DNA of 64,000 bases from Parietaria judaica (GCA_954871525.1 OX940861.1:42855201-42919200); one strand, 5' to 3'. Shown: positions 12,254 through 24,209, counted from the stretch's first letter. Notes: generated by a model from the letters alone, not told the origin. Numbers and translations: made by a program.

Positions 12254-13596
12254 CGCTTGCAGAAATCTCCGAACCTCTTCGAGATGAACTGGGACCCGTT
12301 ATCAGCAATTATCTCCCTGGGCAATCCGAAGCGAGTAATCACGTTCTTCCAAACGTAGCTTTCGACATCGGAGTCCTTGATGTTGGCGTATGCCTCCGCC
12401 TCCGTCCATTTGGTGAAGAAATCCGTGACGACGAGCATGAACCTCTTCTGTCGCGTTCCGACGGGCATGGGGCCGACGATGTCCATCGACCACTTCATGA
12501 AAGGGTAAGGAACCGAGACCACGGAAAGCTCTTCGGCCGGACAGTTGATCGCTGGCGCGTGTCGCTGACATTTCTCGCATCTCTTGGCGTGGTTGATGCA
12601 ATCGGCGACGATGGTTTCCCAAAAGAAACCTTGCCGCTTGGTCTTCCTAAGCAAGGATCGCCCACCAGAATGATTTCCGCAATCCCCGCTATGGATCTCC
12701 CGCATGACGTATTCGGCTTTCCTCTTGCCAAGGCATCTTAGGTAGGGACCCATGAAACTTCTTCGATAAAGTATGTTATCGAGGACGGTGTACCTGGAAC
12801 TTTTTGACTTGATCTTTCGGGACTGTTGCGGATCTTCGGGCAGCATTCCTTCAAGGATGTACCTTCGGAAGGGCGTCCTCCAATCTTCTATTTCATCGTC
12901 GTCCACAATTCCCCGCTCCCCGTCCTCGTCCTCGTCCTCGTTGTCTTCGATCTCGTTTATGCTAGCTTCTCCCGCATTTGCCTCATCGGCTTCTCCTTTT
13001 CCTCTAGCTTTCTTCTTCGCTGGGCCTTCCTCTCTCCGGATGCTTGGCTTCTCCATCATCTCCACCGTGACCGACCTGAGTTCTCCGACCTCAGTCGTAG
13101 AGCCCAGGCCTGCCAGCGCGTTGGCGTGGGTATTGTCTCCTCGCGTTACCTGCGTCAGGCTGAAGTAGTCGAATTTCCTTGAGAGAGCATCAACAACTCC
13201 TGCGTACGCCTCCATTCGTTCGTCATTTTTCTCGTATTCCCCGTTCACTTGCTTTACCACCAGCTGCGAATCTGAGAAAGCGTGCAAGTTCTTTGCCCTG
13301 ATTGCTAAGGATGATTGCATCCCGATGATGAGCGCTTCATACTCCGACTCGTTGTTGGTGGAGCGATAGGCGAGGCGACAGGCTTTTTCTATCACGTCTC
13401 CCCTCGGTGAGATGATTCTGATCCCCACTCCAGATCCTTGTGCTGTCGCGGATCCGTCGACTTGTAGCTTCCAGATGCCGGCTTCGTCGCTCGGGTCCAC
13501 TGGCTCCTTCGGCAACTCGATGAGGAAATCTGCGAGCACTTGAGGCTCGTCCGAAGCTTGTACTCGATGTCGTATGCTCCCAGCTTTATAGACCAC
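12031..13596 (-). pseudogene. Plant-type second RNase H and integrase, Tat element
   Basis: The first part is the additional RNase H of the Tat lineage: WKLQVDGSATAQGSGVGI with catalytic Asp, NNESEYEALIIGM with Glu, and AFSDSQLVVKQV with Asp. After a Lys/Glu-rich linker comes integrase, with a zinc-binding His-His-Cys-Cys segment near HSGDCGNHSGG and CEKCQRHA, WSMDIVGPMP (first Asp) and IIADNGSQF (second Asp). The frame loses homology after PRYPKATG, near 12240, and integrase continues in another frame (11642..12253). Confidence 0.85.
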
Positions 13597-14984
13597 TTCG
13601 TGATTCTTCCCGACTGGCTCGGACCGTGGATGATAGTGCGGATCGGTCTGTCGGTCATGACGACGATGGTGTGGACTTGGAAGTGATGCTTCAATCTTTC
13701 CGATGCATCGTATACGGCCAGAGCGAGTTTCTCGGGTTGAGGGTATCTTGTCTCGGCGTCGAGGAACTTCCTGCTGATGTAGGAAATTGGCCTCTGCTCC
13801 CCATCCTCCTCTCGCACAAGCACTTGGCTGATCGCGTGGTTAGACACGGCAATGTACAAGTACAAAGGTTCCCCCGGCTTTGGCTTCGTCATGATGGGCG
13901 GCGATGACAGATAGGACTTCAATTCCTGGAAGGCCTCCTCGCATTTCTCGGTCCACTCAAACTTCTTGTTCTTTCTTAGTAGTTCGTAGAAAAGGAGAGT
14001 CTTGTCGGCCGATCGCGAGATAAATCGGTTTAGAGCAGCAATCCTCCCGGTCAATCTCTGAATCTCTCTTCGATTTCGAGGCGAGGGCATACTCTTGATT
14101 GCTTCAATCTGCTTGGGGTCGGCCTCGACCCCTCGCCGAGTGACCATGTGGCCCAAGAACTTTCCCGAGGACATACCGAAGGCGCATTTGGTGGGATTCA
14201 GCTTCATCCCGTGCCGGTTTAGAATCTCAAAACACTCCTCCAAGTGCTCGACGTGCGCCGCCGCCTTCAGGGATTTGACGACCATGTCGTCGATGTATAC
14301 CTCCATGCTTTTCCCGATCAGTTTGTGGAACATCATCGTCACCAGCCTCTGATAAGTCGCTCCAGCGTTCTTCAGTCCGAAGGGCATGTCTTTGTAGCAA
14401 TACGTGCCCCTCTCGCTGATGAAGGCGGTCTTCTCCTCGTCCTCCGGGTGCATCCTTATTTGGTGATACCCGGAATAAGCGTCTATAAAGCTGAGAAGTT
14501 CGTAGCCGTGGGTGGCCTCGACGAGGCGATCTATATGCGGCATCGGGAAACTGTCCTTCGGGCAGGCTCGGTTGAGGTCGCTGAAGTCCACACAAACTCG
14601 CCATTTGCCGTTCTTCTTCTTTACGACGACTGTGTTAGCCAGCCATTCGGGATATTTTACCTCTCGAATGGTTCCCATCGAGAGCAGCTTATCTACTTCG
14701 TCGTTGATGATCTTGTTCCTGTCGGGGGCCATCTTTCTCCTCTTTTGCACGACGGGTTTGTGCCTTGGGTCGGTGTTGAGGCGATGAGACCAAGCGAATC
14801 TCCCCCGATTCCTCTTTAGGAAATTAATTAGTTGTGCTTTGGTATCTGGGTCGAGCTCTGCGCCTATACCGATGGTCCGGGTAGGGTCGGACTCGTCGAT
14901 GCAGACTCGCTCCACCTCTTCAATCTGTGCTCCCCCTTTCCTCTCCTCAGCATCCCGCGCCTCGACGTCTTCCGTACTAAGCAT
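13392..14984 (-). pseudogene. Reverse transcriptase and RNase H, Tat element
   Basis: Reverse transcriptase motifs appear in order: WRVCVDFSDLNRACPKD, FIDAYSGYHQI, MPFGLKNAGATYQR and the catalytic VYIDDMVVKS. RNase H follows, with PLYLYIAVSNHAISQVLVRE. The last 60 or so codons (below about 13575) are out of frame with the true continuation, which resumes in the overlapping frame 12031..13596. A frameshift therefore lies near 13575-13600. The enzyme copies element RNA into DNA in the family; this copy is broken. Confidence 0.85.
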
Positions 14985-15089
14985 CTTGGCTGTCCTGTCG
15001 GCGCTCTGCCTCCGCTCCTTACTCCGCCCGGGACGTTTCGGGGCAGGCGTCGCTAACTGCTATAACCCGGCCGGCTCACCCTTCGCCGT

Positions 15090-16697
15090 CTACTTGATTC
15101 CCTTCTCGGCAGTCATTGACTTGTGGTGCATCATGTAGCAAATTCGGTATGCATCCCTGCTTCCTTTGAGCTCCTCGACTTCCCCCTCTCTTCTTCCCGG
15201 GAATTTTATGCTTTGGTGGTAAGTTGACGGCACGGCCCTCATGGAGTGGATCCAAGGTCTCCCCAGGATAATGTTGAAGTGCGACGGGACACTTAGCACC
15301 ATAAAATCCATCATCCGGTTGACACTCCCGGCGCGGACCGGGAGGTGGACCGTCTCCATCGAGACGGCGACGTCTCCGTTGAAACCCGATACCTTGCGAG
15401 GTCGTCCCCCAATTATGAGTCCCTCGATGCCCATTTTCATCAGGCATTCATAGAAAATGACGTCGACCGAGCTTCCGTTGTCGACGAGGATGCGGCAAAC
15501 CTCGCATCCACCGACGTTGAGCTCGAGGACCAGAGCGTCGTCGTGCATGTCAGCGCAATCCTCGTTCTCCACGAACTCTATCCTCGCGCCTGGGACGCCC
15601 ATCTTTACGTCTTCTTGGCCGTGCTCCTTCCCCCTCCGCTGATAAGCTTTTATGCAGTTGACCGAATCTTCACAAAGCCGGGATCCGCCCATGATCACCT
15701 CGATTCTCGCTCTCGAGGCCGGTCGATCTTCCTCGTCACGCCTCGCCGGTGGCGGCTTGATTGCCAGGTTTCTCCTTGCCCCGTCTCGGCCGTTCTCCCC
15801 GTTGTTCGTGGGTTCTTCTTGCCGGCCCTGCCATGCCCTGTTCCCGTTGTTCCAAGGCACATGAGATTTGTACGTGAGGTCTTTGATCTCCCCCAGCGCG
15901 TATCTTCTCTGAAGCTCCTTCTTCAGCATGGCACAATCTTCAGTGGCATGACCGTTATAGTTGTGATAGGCGCAGAATTTGCTCATATCTTTCGGCCAAA
16001 CTTTCGTCCCGAAGCCTCCTCGGCCTCCCGAGAAGCCCCCTCGGTTCCCAGCAAATCTTCCTTGGTCGTTGGAGAACCCTCCCCGGCTCCCCGGGTATCC
16101 TCCTCGATCATCAGAGAATCGTCCTCGGTCCCCCGAGAATCCTCCTCGATCGTCAGAGAATCGTCCTCGGTCCCCCAAGGATCCTCCTCGATCGTCAGAG
16201 AATCGGTCTCGGTCTCCCGAGGATCCTCCTCGATCGTCGGAGAATCGTCCTCGATTTTCCGAGGATCCTCTTCGATCGTCGGAGAATCGTCCTCGATTTT
16301 CCGAGGACCCTCCTTGGTGGTGGTCTCTCCGATCATAGTCGCGGTCTTGGTGCTCGTCAACCTGATACACTACTTGCATCGGAGCTTCCCGACCTCGTCG
16401 CTCGTCGGAAATCCTTCGGTCTTCTTCTCCCTTCCTTGCTCTGGATGACGGGGCGTCTCCTCCGTCCCCACTCTCCCTTTTTCCGTGCTGCCTTCTTTTG
16501 CTTCTACCTTCGTGGATCTTCTTCTGAGCCAGAGTCTCTTCCTCTATTTCCATGAAGAGCGTCGCCCTGTGGAGCGCGTCCTCGATCGTCAACGGGCACA
16601 TCTTTATTAACTCCTCTCGGAAAGGAGCCAAGTACCACAATCCGTGCTTCAGCGCCTGGATTGCGACGATGATATCGAGCCCCTGGATTCTGACCAT
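15090..16697 (-). pseudogene. gag C-terminal part and aspartic protease, Tat element
   Basis: This frame continues gag with FKDVMVRIQGLDI and HGLWYLAPF, then an array of Asp/Arg/Gly/Ser repeats of the SSENRGRFSDDRGG type (about 16010-16310). A zinc-knuckle-like C-x2-H-x4-H-x4-C (CAYHNYNGHATEDC) follows. Near the C-terminus is the retroviral-type protease active site VDNGSSVDVIF, with the Asn variant seen in this lineage. The frame is open for 535 codons and ends at 15090, just before the pol frame. Confidence 0.8.
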
Positions 16698-16718
16698 GAC
16701 GTCCTTGAATTTTTCGAC

Positions 16719-17612
16719 TTATCGGAGAGTTTCTTCCCGCCCCTGCGAGAGATTCCACAAGGTCGTAACGGTAGCCTCATTCTGTACGTACATTGAATTG
16801 TGCCGCAGAAAATACGCGACGAGATCGTCGGAGTCGCTGATGGATTGCGATGGTAGCTTTGCAAACCAATCGCTCGCCGGGCTTTGCAAGCTCTCGACAA
16901 AGAGATGACACAGGATAGCCTCAAGCTTCGTCTCATCGCCGCCTATGCGCTCCGTGGTGATCCGAAATGACTTCACATGGGTGTTTGGGTCCGAAGTTCC
17001 TTTGTACTGTGAGAGCCTGACCTTTGGCAACTCCCCTAGCTCCACGCTGCGGATTTTTGCCGAGAAGGGAGTCACCCTGGCCTCTCTGACCAACCTGTCG
17101 ATTTCGGGCGCCGCACTCGTGGCTTTATGCACCTGTGAGGCCACGTATCCCATTTTTGCCTCCATGTTTGAGGATATTTCCCTCATCGCTCTCCGGACCT
17201 CCTCCTGGATCATCTCCGCTATGGTGGTCGTCAAATCTCCCGGCGGGCTCGTCGTGTTCGCCGGTGCCGTGGCCGGTGTCGTGCCGGCGGCATTGAAGAG
17301 ATCCCTAATGATCGGTGGAGCTAGAGGCGTCAAGTTACCTCGCTCTCCCTCGGCTACAGCTCCACCCATTCCCCGAGCTGAAGATCCCGCGATCGTGCTC
17401 TCCGGGCCTTCCCTTCCTTGACTCGCACGCTCCAGAAGAGCAGTAAGTCGTCCGTTCCGCTCTTCCTGTTCTTCCGCCCTTCTGGCCGCCTCCTCGGCCA
17501 CCTGTGTTGTATCCCTCACTTTCGCGTTGGCTTCGGCTAACTGCTGCTGGAGTCTCTCCATGGCTGGGACTTCGTCCCCTTCTAAACTGATGATGGTGTC
17601 GCTCGACGACAT
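16719..17612 (-). pseudogene. gag N-terminal part, Tat element
   Basis: This 297-codon frame begins MSSSDTIISLEGDEVPAMER. It has an early coiled-coil-like Glu/Ala/Arg-rich segment (about residues 18-60) and then the retrotransposon gag fold with TPFSAKIRSVELGELPKV and LCHLFVESLQSPASDWFAKL. It ends at a TAA at 16719-16721. The next open stretch continues in the same frame with gag-like sequence, so the stop interrupts one gag reading frame. Nucleocapsid and particle-forming function is inferred from the family. Confidence 0.8.
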
Positions 17613-17654
17613 CTCGCTCCTTCAAATTCCTGGCTGTGAGTTAGAAAGAAAACA

Positions 17655-17677
17655 AAGCCCCTCGGTGGGAGCCAAAC
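17655..17677 (-). promoter_or_regulatory. Primer-binding-site region of the Tat element
   Basis: Directly inside the 5' LTR the minus strand reads TTTGGCTCCCACCGAGGGG. The position and composition fit a tRNA primer-binding site of Tat-type elements. I cannot assign the tRNA. Confidence 0.5.
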
Positions 17678-18451
17678 TGTAGAGGGCAATTTTCACCACC
17701 CTTTTCCAGTCACAAAGACAATCACCAAATAACTAATAAACAAGAATAAATGATGAATATCTCTGTTTTATTATATTTTCCGAAATGAGCTCAGTTTTCT
17801 TCCGTTGAATAGCTGGACAGATGAAGGATCATGAACATCTACTCTCTCTATCCCCACTCTATTTTTCCTTAGCCTTTTCTATTACAATACTTCATTTTTC
17901 TCTTTTCGGGCCTTTCTTCTCTGATTTTCCGGACCTTTACAAATGAGGCTTATCTTGCCTTTTATAGAGTTTTACCAAGCCTTCCGCTCCCATCTTTCCC
18001 GCCTTTTTCCCTTTAATCATTCATTCTCTGGCGTGATTTGAGGGCAGCATGGTAAATCCTTGCTTTATGTCGCTTCCGAGCAGGCTGCCGTTATGGGTAG
18101 GTGCGCCTCATTAAATGCGCATCCCGTCAGCCGTCATTCGGCTCTGCAAGCCTCGTCGCTGACGCTCTCATCGAGTGAGTAGGTCGGCTTCATTAAATGC
18201 ACGTCTCGTCAAGGGTCATTCGACCCTGCACAATCATCATGACGAAGTTCCTCGTCGGGTGTGATGGGACGCTTCATCGCAACTTACTCTCGCGTGGCTG
18301 CGTCTCCTCGCGGATGAACCTCCTCGGGGGTACTCTTCCTCGGGGATAATCCCCCTCGGGTGACGAACTTCCTCGCCTCCCCTCATGTCGTTTATGGACC
18401 AAACGACACGAGTTGTGTTGAGGATGGATTTGACCAAATCCGACCTTAACA
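17678..18451 (-). repeat. 5' LTR of the Tat element (774 bp)
   Basis: On the minus strand the LTR begins TGTTAAGG and ends CCCTCTACA. Its last 80 or so bases match 11546-11629 with one visible substitution (position 11556 versus 17688). Retroelement promoter and polyadenylation signals would lie here. Confidence 0.8.
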
Positions 18452-18534
18452 GCCACCACTTTTAAACTTTATGTACACGAGAGGTTCTTTGACCAAACTT
18501 TAGGTATTTTCGCCATCATTAACCCTTTGAAAAA

Positions 18535-18767
18535 AATATGCAAGTTGTTTTTTAGTATACCTTGAGAGACGTGTTATTATAGTTTTTGCTTGTTTTAGGT
18601 TCTTAAATTATGTCTATCATGTAAGGTCAATAACTCGTATTCACAGTCTCTTTTCACAATTAATGATTTTTTTAATTTGTAAGAGGATTGTTTTGATTTC
18701 TTGCTTGCATTATGTGTTAGCTAGATGAAAATGCTCGATCAACGCTTTAAAATAAAAGTGTTACAAC
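18535..18767. other. Short intergenic spacer
   Basis: AT-rich sequence between the MULE-type element and the hAT element at 18768. Nothing recognised. Confidence 0.4.
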
Positions 18768-19780
18768 CAAGGTTCAACTTACCGAGATTGTCGATAAATC
18801 GGTTACCGTTTTCGACGGATTAATCGATAGCTTATCGATTAACCGACGGAAAACTTATAATACTGTAGCTTACCGATTACCGATACTTTTCGAAGATTAT
18901 CGACGGATTATCGACACTTTTCGATACTTTTCGACGGAAAACTTACAAAATATTTTTATAATATCATACCACAAAACATATGTAAATAAAGTCATACACA
19001 CATATAATTCCATCACTAGTCTCAAATCTAAAACACTAATATTAAGTCACTTTATTAGTTTAAGTGTATAATATTAAGTCAAATTATTATGTGAAGTGAA
19101 TATGTATGTTAATTAAGTGTGTAATATTAAGTGAATATGCATGTTAATTGTATATGTATGTTAACAAATTTAATATTAGTTGAAGTGTATAATATTAAAT
19201 GAATATACATATTAAGTGTATATGTATGTTAGGTGAAGTTAATATGTATGTTAAGAGTATAATATTATTTGAAGTGTGTAATATTAAGTTAAATTATTAG
19301 GTGAAGTGTGTGTATGTTAAGTGTGAATGTGTGATATTAGTTTAATAACAAAAAGTCCCACATTGATAGATGACAAGAGTTTGGTGATGTTTATATAGCA
19401 AATATTAGGGACAAGGGCTTGGGCCCTTTGGGTCATAGGATTTTATGGATGGGGGATGACTCACACAAATGTTACACCACCACGCGCGCACCGCCGCCGG
19501 CCGGGACGGGACGGGGTGGGGTGCTCTTGTGTGAGTATAATTATTTTTTGCCGAAAGTTTAATTGGTATTTTTGCCGCGATATTTTAATTGCACCGAAAA
19601 GACCCTTTTTTTTACACGCGTTTTATCGAAAATCGGTTGGAAAAGATTTTATCGAAAAGCTCGATAATCGTCGAAAAGCATATAAAACGATAACTGTTAG
19701 AGCCGGCAACTTACCGGTAACTACCGAAAAGATCGAAAATCGCCGATTATCGTCGAAAATCGTCGAAAATGCGAACCCTG
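18768..19780. mobile_element. hAT-type non-autonomous element, 1013 bp
   Basis: The short ends are CAAGGTTC and, inward from the right, CAGGGTTC. An exact 8-bp duplication GTTACAAC flanks them (18760-18767 and 19781-19788). Both arms are made of short palindromic words around TATCGAT, ATCGG and TTACCG. The middle (about 18950-19330) is a run of degenerate TATGTATGTTAAGTG-type repeats. No transposase is present. Confidence 0.82.
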
Positions 19781-19834
19781 GTTACAACTACAACGAAAAA
19801 CGGCTCTCGTTGCGAAGACCGTCTTTCAAAGATG

Positions 19835-19985
19835 AGAAGAACTGAAGATCTTAACCGCCGCACATTCCTTGACTCTTAAATCCCCTCCCCTGCACAAACT
19901 TTTTACGGCTCTTTCACGGTAAAAATTCTATTCTTAATCTCATTAATTTTATTATGAATCATTGTTCATCATTTCATAGGAACTA
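19835..19985. repeat. Second copy of the 11000-11147 sequence
   Basis: Same orientation as 11000-11147. Shared words include CTCTTAAATC, GGTAAAAATTC and AATCATTGTTCATCAT. This copy lacks the MULE-type insertion that follows the first copy. Confidence 0.6.
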
Positions 19986-20780
19986 TTATTCCAAAATAAA
20001 TTATATATATATTTCTAAACAGAGGTCCACTGAATTGCGTTTGATGCCAAGTTCCAACTAAAAGCCGCATTTCCCAAGTTCCATCACAAAAAAGTATAAG
20101 TTACTCACCCACTCCCAATAAATTTGAGATATTTTAACGTATTCGCATTAGTAATTCATTCATTCTCACCCAACATTATTACATAATAATAATAATTATT
20201 ATTATTAATTAAGCTTTACACTAAATCATAATAATTCACCGATCTCCGACAGTCCCCAATATCATTCTCGGAGCACCAACCAATCAGAAACTCCACAGCC
20301 TCCGGGCTATACTCTCCTATCATACGCCGAATCTACCGGATCTCACCTCACCAGCGGGACCCAGAGCTCCATAATCGCCAGCTGGAAATAAATACATTTT
20401 CGAATTAAAAAAAAAAGAGGGAAAAGCTCTCAGTTTCCAGACTTTGACGCGTGGGTCCCACGGGACATACTGCGCTACACTGTACACGCGGCGCATTATA
20501 GCAAACGTGACACCGGACGGATTATTATCTATTTTATTATTTAATTTAATTTGTGAAGAAAGAGGACCGAGATCTTCGAACCGTACTGTGTATTAATGGA
20601 GTTATTAAATAATGAGACACTAATTTTAAAAGGGCAATCAAAGGTAGCGACGTGTGCAGTGTCAATCTCTCTCTAAAAACAGAAAAATCTCTCTTCAATA
20701 CATACGTGTGTATGTATATATATGTGTAGGCAGCCTATATACACACACACATATATATATATATAAGGTCGACGTTTCTC
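19986..20780 (+). promoter_or_regulatory. Promoter region of the PMT2-like gene
   Basis: This non-coding stretch precedes the predicted transcript. It includes a CA/TA microsatellite at about 20735-20766 just before the presumed 5' UTR. Several TATA-like words are present; the one in use cannot be told. Confidence 0.35.
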
Positions 20781-21002
20781 AGTGCAGCGAGGGACGATGA
20801 AATTGGGATTCTGAAATCTGAGCTCAGAGGAAAATGTCGCACTAATGGATTCCGAGATCGGAGCGTAGCTAGGGTTTTCTCACCTCGATCTGGTTTGGTT
20901 GGGAAACACCATTTGCTATATATCTGAGCCTCTTTTTCTTTTCTTCTGATAGGTCATTGGCTTTGAGATCTCCGAGTGGTGATTGCTTTTTCTCTGCGAT
21001 TG

Positions 21003-21547
21003 GTAGGTGATCTGAAATGCTTTGTTCATTCGGTGTTTCGTTTCAGAGAGTTTAAGAATTGGGTTTCGAGTCCGTGAAGGACATGAAAGTGTGCGTTTCT
21101 TTGCGTAATCAGCTGGATTTCATTGAGAAATGTGAGGTTACTTGGTCGAATCTAGGCATCTTCGGATTTCGTAGCTCAACTTTCTAACTGGCCTAGTCTC
21201 GTGACTAGTACCATATCTTTGCTTGAATCTGATTTAGTCGTTTGTTTCTTTGCTTTTCGGATTTTATTGAAAGAGTTATCAATGATTCAAGCTCGGAGTT
21301 AATGGTAATTATATATATACACACTGAGCTATTAGTACTACTATTTGTTTAAACGATCTTAAATTGAGTTAACTTAATGTTGATCTATTCATGATCTCTT
21401 ATCTGTTTCACCAACACTCTTTACCAGTGTGGTTTTAACTTTTAAGGAATAAGAACTCTGTTATACAGATCTGAAGTTTCATGTGTTTTAATTATTGTTT
21501 TTTTCTTGATGTTATTTCCGTTTCTTCTTCGGTTTCGTATATTTTAG
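21003..21547 (+). other. Predicted 5' UTR intron of the PMT2-like gene
   Basis: A good donor (TTG|GTAGGT at 21003) and a T-rich acceptor (ATTTTAG|GTCC ending at 21547) lie immediately before the start codon. The sequence between them has many stops and no coding signal. A leader intron so close to the ATG is common in plant housekeeping genes and can raise expression. Confidence 0.55.
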
Positions 21548-21554
21548 GTCCAAA

Positions 21555-23998
21555 ATGGCTCCAAAACTGAGTGCAGCCGATGGCCGGACCAGGAGCTCTA
21601 TTCAAATTTTCATTGTTGCTGGTTTGTGCTGTTTCTTCTACATATTGGGTGCATGGCAGAGAAGCGGGTTCGGGAAAGGCGACAGTATTGCTCTTGAGAT
21701 CACCAAGAGTGGGGCCGAGTGCAACGTAATTCAGAACTTGAGTTTCGAGACGCATCACGGTGGTGGTGATGGGCAATTCGGCGACTCCAATATGAAGTCT
21801 AAGGTGTTCAAACCGTGCCCTGCCCGTTACACCGATTACACACCTTGCCAAGATCAAAAGCGTGCAATGACCTTCCCGCGGAACAGCATGATCTATAGAG
21901 AGAGACACTGTCCTCCGGAGGAAGAGAAGTTGCAGTGTCTGATCCCAGCACCCAACGGATATGTCACTCCATTTCCTTGGCCAAGGAGTCGTGACTACGT
22001 GCCCTTCGCTAATGCCCCATACAAAAGCTTGACTGTTGAGAAAGCTATTCAGAACTGGATTCAGTACGAAGGAAACGTCTTCCGTTTTCCCGGTGGAGGA
22101 ACTCAATTTCCTCAAGGAGCCGACAAATATATTGACGAGCTTGCTTCTGTGATACCAATGAAGAACGGGACAGTTAGAACCGCGTTGGACACTGGTTGTG
22201 GGGTATGTGAGCTTGCCTCTATTTTTTATAGCCGTAATTAGATTCTTTTAGCTACATAGTCTTTTTAATCATGATTATGGTTTTATTTTTCCTTAGGTGG
22301 CCAGTTGGGGTGCATACCTTTGGAGTAGAAATGTTATCGCGATGTCTTTTGCTCCTCGAGATTCACATGAAGCGCAGGTTCAGTTTGCCCTCGAGAGGGG
22401 TGTGCCTGCGGTAATCGGTGTTCTAGGGACCATACAGCTGCCTTATCCAACTAGAGCCTTTGACATGGCGCATTGTTCTCGGTGCCTAATTCCATGGGGA
22501 GCGAACGGTATGGACCATATACATATCATCAGAAGTACATCAATCATTTGAAAAATCGATTATAAATTTGGATTGGGTTCTTTTTGCAGACGGAACTTAT
22601 CTCAGAGAAGTTGACAGGGTTCTTAGACCAGGAGGGTATTGGGTTCTCTCTGGTCCTCCTATCAATTGGAGAAATAACTACAGATCGTGGCTCCGTCCCA
22701 AGGAAGAACTCGAGGAGGAGCAGAGAAAGATTGAAGAAACTGCCAAGCTTCTCTGCTGGGAAAAGAAGTACGAGAAGGGTGAAGTTGCTGTTTGGCAAAA
22801 GAGGATAAATGCCGAGTCGTGCAGGGACAGACAAGCTTCCAACTTCTGCAAATCTACCGATCCCGATGATGTCTGGTAAAGCCTCTTGACCTCTTAGTAT
22901 TGCTGAGATTATTCAGTTCGATATTAAATTTTTGTTTTGTTTATGAAGGTATAAGAAAATGGAGACCTGCGTTACTCCATATCCAGAAGTGAGCGATTCA
23001 GATGAAGTGGCTGGAGGTGAAATAAAGCCCTTCCCAGAGAGGCTATTCGCTGTGCCACCTAGAATCTCTAGTGGATCTGTTCCGGGTGTTTCTGTGGAGA
23101 CATTCGAGGAAGACAACAGAAATTGGAGGAAGCATGTCAACTCTTACAAGAAGATCAATAAGCTGATTGACACCGGAAGGTACCGCAACATAATGGATAT
23201 GAATGCGGGTTTGGGAGGTTTCGCTGCGGCGTTGCACTCTCCCAAATTTTGGGTGATGAATGTGATGCCGACTATAGCGGACAAAAACACCCTTGGCGTC
23301 ATCTATGAGCGTGGGCTGATTGGCATCTATCATGACTGGTATTGGCTTCTCTACTTTTTTCCGTTGTCGCTTTTCTTGAACTATTTATCACTTTTGTCCC
23401 CTTTTCCTTAGCATTCTTGTACGTATCGTGTGTAATTGAGCTTTCTGCTTGATTATTTTGATAAGCCTCGGGTTTGATCGCTTAAGACATTAAAGTAGTT
23501 GCCCCTGATTCCTATTTTAACTCCTATTTATTTCTGATCTCTTTTTAAACATTTTTCCTATCCAAATGTCTCGAATTTAGGTGTGAAGGCTTCTCCACGT
23601 ATCCAAGGACGTATGACCTCATCCACGCGAATGGCGTTTTCAGTCTGTACAAGGATAAGTAGGTGTTTCTCCAATCACTGGTTCCGGTATCGTGGAAGGC
23701 TGGAAGCCAAAAATCTTAATAATTAGAATACCATAACAATATGCAATTTCTGTAAAACTGTTGCAGGTGCAAGGCAGAGGACATTCTAATCGAGATGGAC
23801 AGGATTCTGCGGCCCGAGGGGGCGGTTATCTTCCGCGACGGAGTTGACGTGCTGATGAAGGTGAAGAAGATCATCGGAGGGATGAGATGGGACACCAAAA
23901 TGGTTGACCACGAGGACGGGCCTCTCGTTCCCGAGAAGATTTTGGTTGCGGTCAAACAGTATTGGGTCACAGAAGGAAACTCAACCTCCTCCCGGTGA
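21555..23998 (+). CDS. PMT2: Probable methyltransferase, PMT2/QUA2-type, Golgi
   Basis: Coding exons are 21555..22202, 22297..22507, 22590..22875, 22949..23338, 23581..23658 and 23767..23998, all with GT-AG joins in frame, giving 614 residues. The ATG at 21555 opens [15 protein letters not shown]. One membrane anchor follows (residues about 17-35, [17 protein letters not shown]), as in type II Golgi proteins. The family domain (DUF248/Methyltransf_29) has its SAM-binding motif [16 protein letters not shown] at about 210-225, [11 protein letters not shown] after it, [17 protein letters not shown], and a second half with [15 protein letters not shown] at about 463-477 and [16 protein letters not shown]. 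The sequence agrees closely with my memory of Arabidopsis PMT2 (At1g26850). The likely role is methyl-esterification of pectin in the Golgi; this is known for relatives and inferred here. Confidence 0.93.
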
Positions 23999-24209
23999 AA
24001 TTCTTGATCAGAGCCTCCGATACGATTCCATGGTACGCTCACTCTTGTCAGTCCCGACACGCCTTTAAGTACCTGACGTTTTCTACTGAGTCAAAGCTTG
24101 CGTGGACTGTTTTAACATAGGAAGAGGAGGGCCGGGAAGTTTGCCGCACCTTTAGTTTTACTTGCCCTTTGTATTTTTGTTTCTTTTCTAAAATACTAGC
24201 ATATTAATG

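Larger units (their letters stand above)
11546..18451 (-). mobile_element. Tat-lineage Ty3/gypsy LTR retrotransposon, 6.9 kb, defective
   Basis: The element runs on the minus strand: 5' LTR 17678..18451, internal region, then only a stub of the 3' LTR at 11546..11629. The target duplication GCCAC (11541-11545 and 18452-18456) is exact, so both outer ends are original. The order is gag, protease, reverse transcriptase, RNase H, a second plant-type RNase H (the Tat hallmark) and integrase. It carries an in-frame stop in gag, a frameshift between the two RNase H regions, another inside integrase, and loss of most of the 3' LTR with the polypurine tract. It cannot be autonomous. It inserted into the MULE-type MITE around it. 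Confidence 0.88.
11157..18525. mobile_element. Mutator-like inverted-repeat MITE, split by a retrotransposon
   Basis: The left terminal repeat starts GGGTTAATGATGGC at 11157 and runs to about 11345. The right repeat is its inverse in two pieces: about 11428-11545 and, after the retrotransposon, 18452-18525. The outer 9-bp flanks are TATGAAAAA (11148-11156) and TTTGAAAAA (18526-18534), 8 of 9 identical, which fits Mutator-like insertion. Without the insert the element is about 460 bp with arms of about 190 bp, so it could fold almost completely. It has no coding capacity. Confidence 0.8.

Noticed and set aside
15345..16448. Long plus-strand frame of 367 codons
   Set aside because: It is the antisense shadow of the gag/protease frame; its Pro/Ser/Arg repeats mirror the RG array on the other strand.
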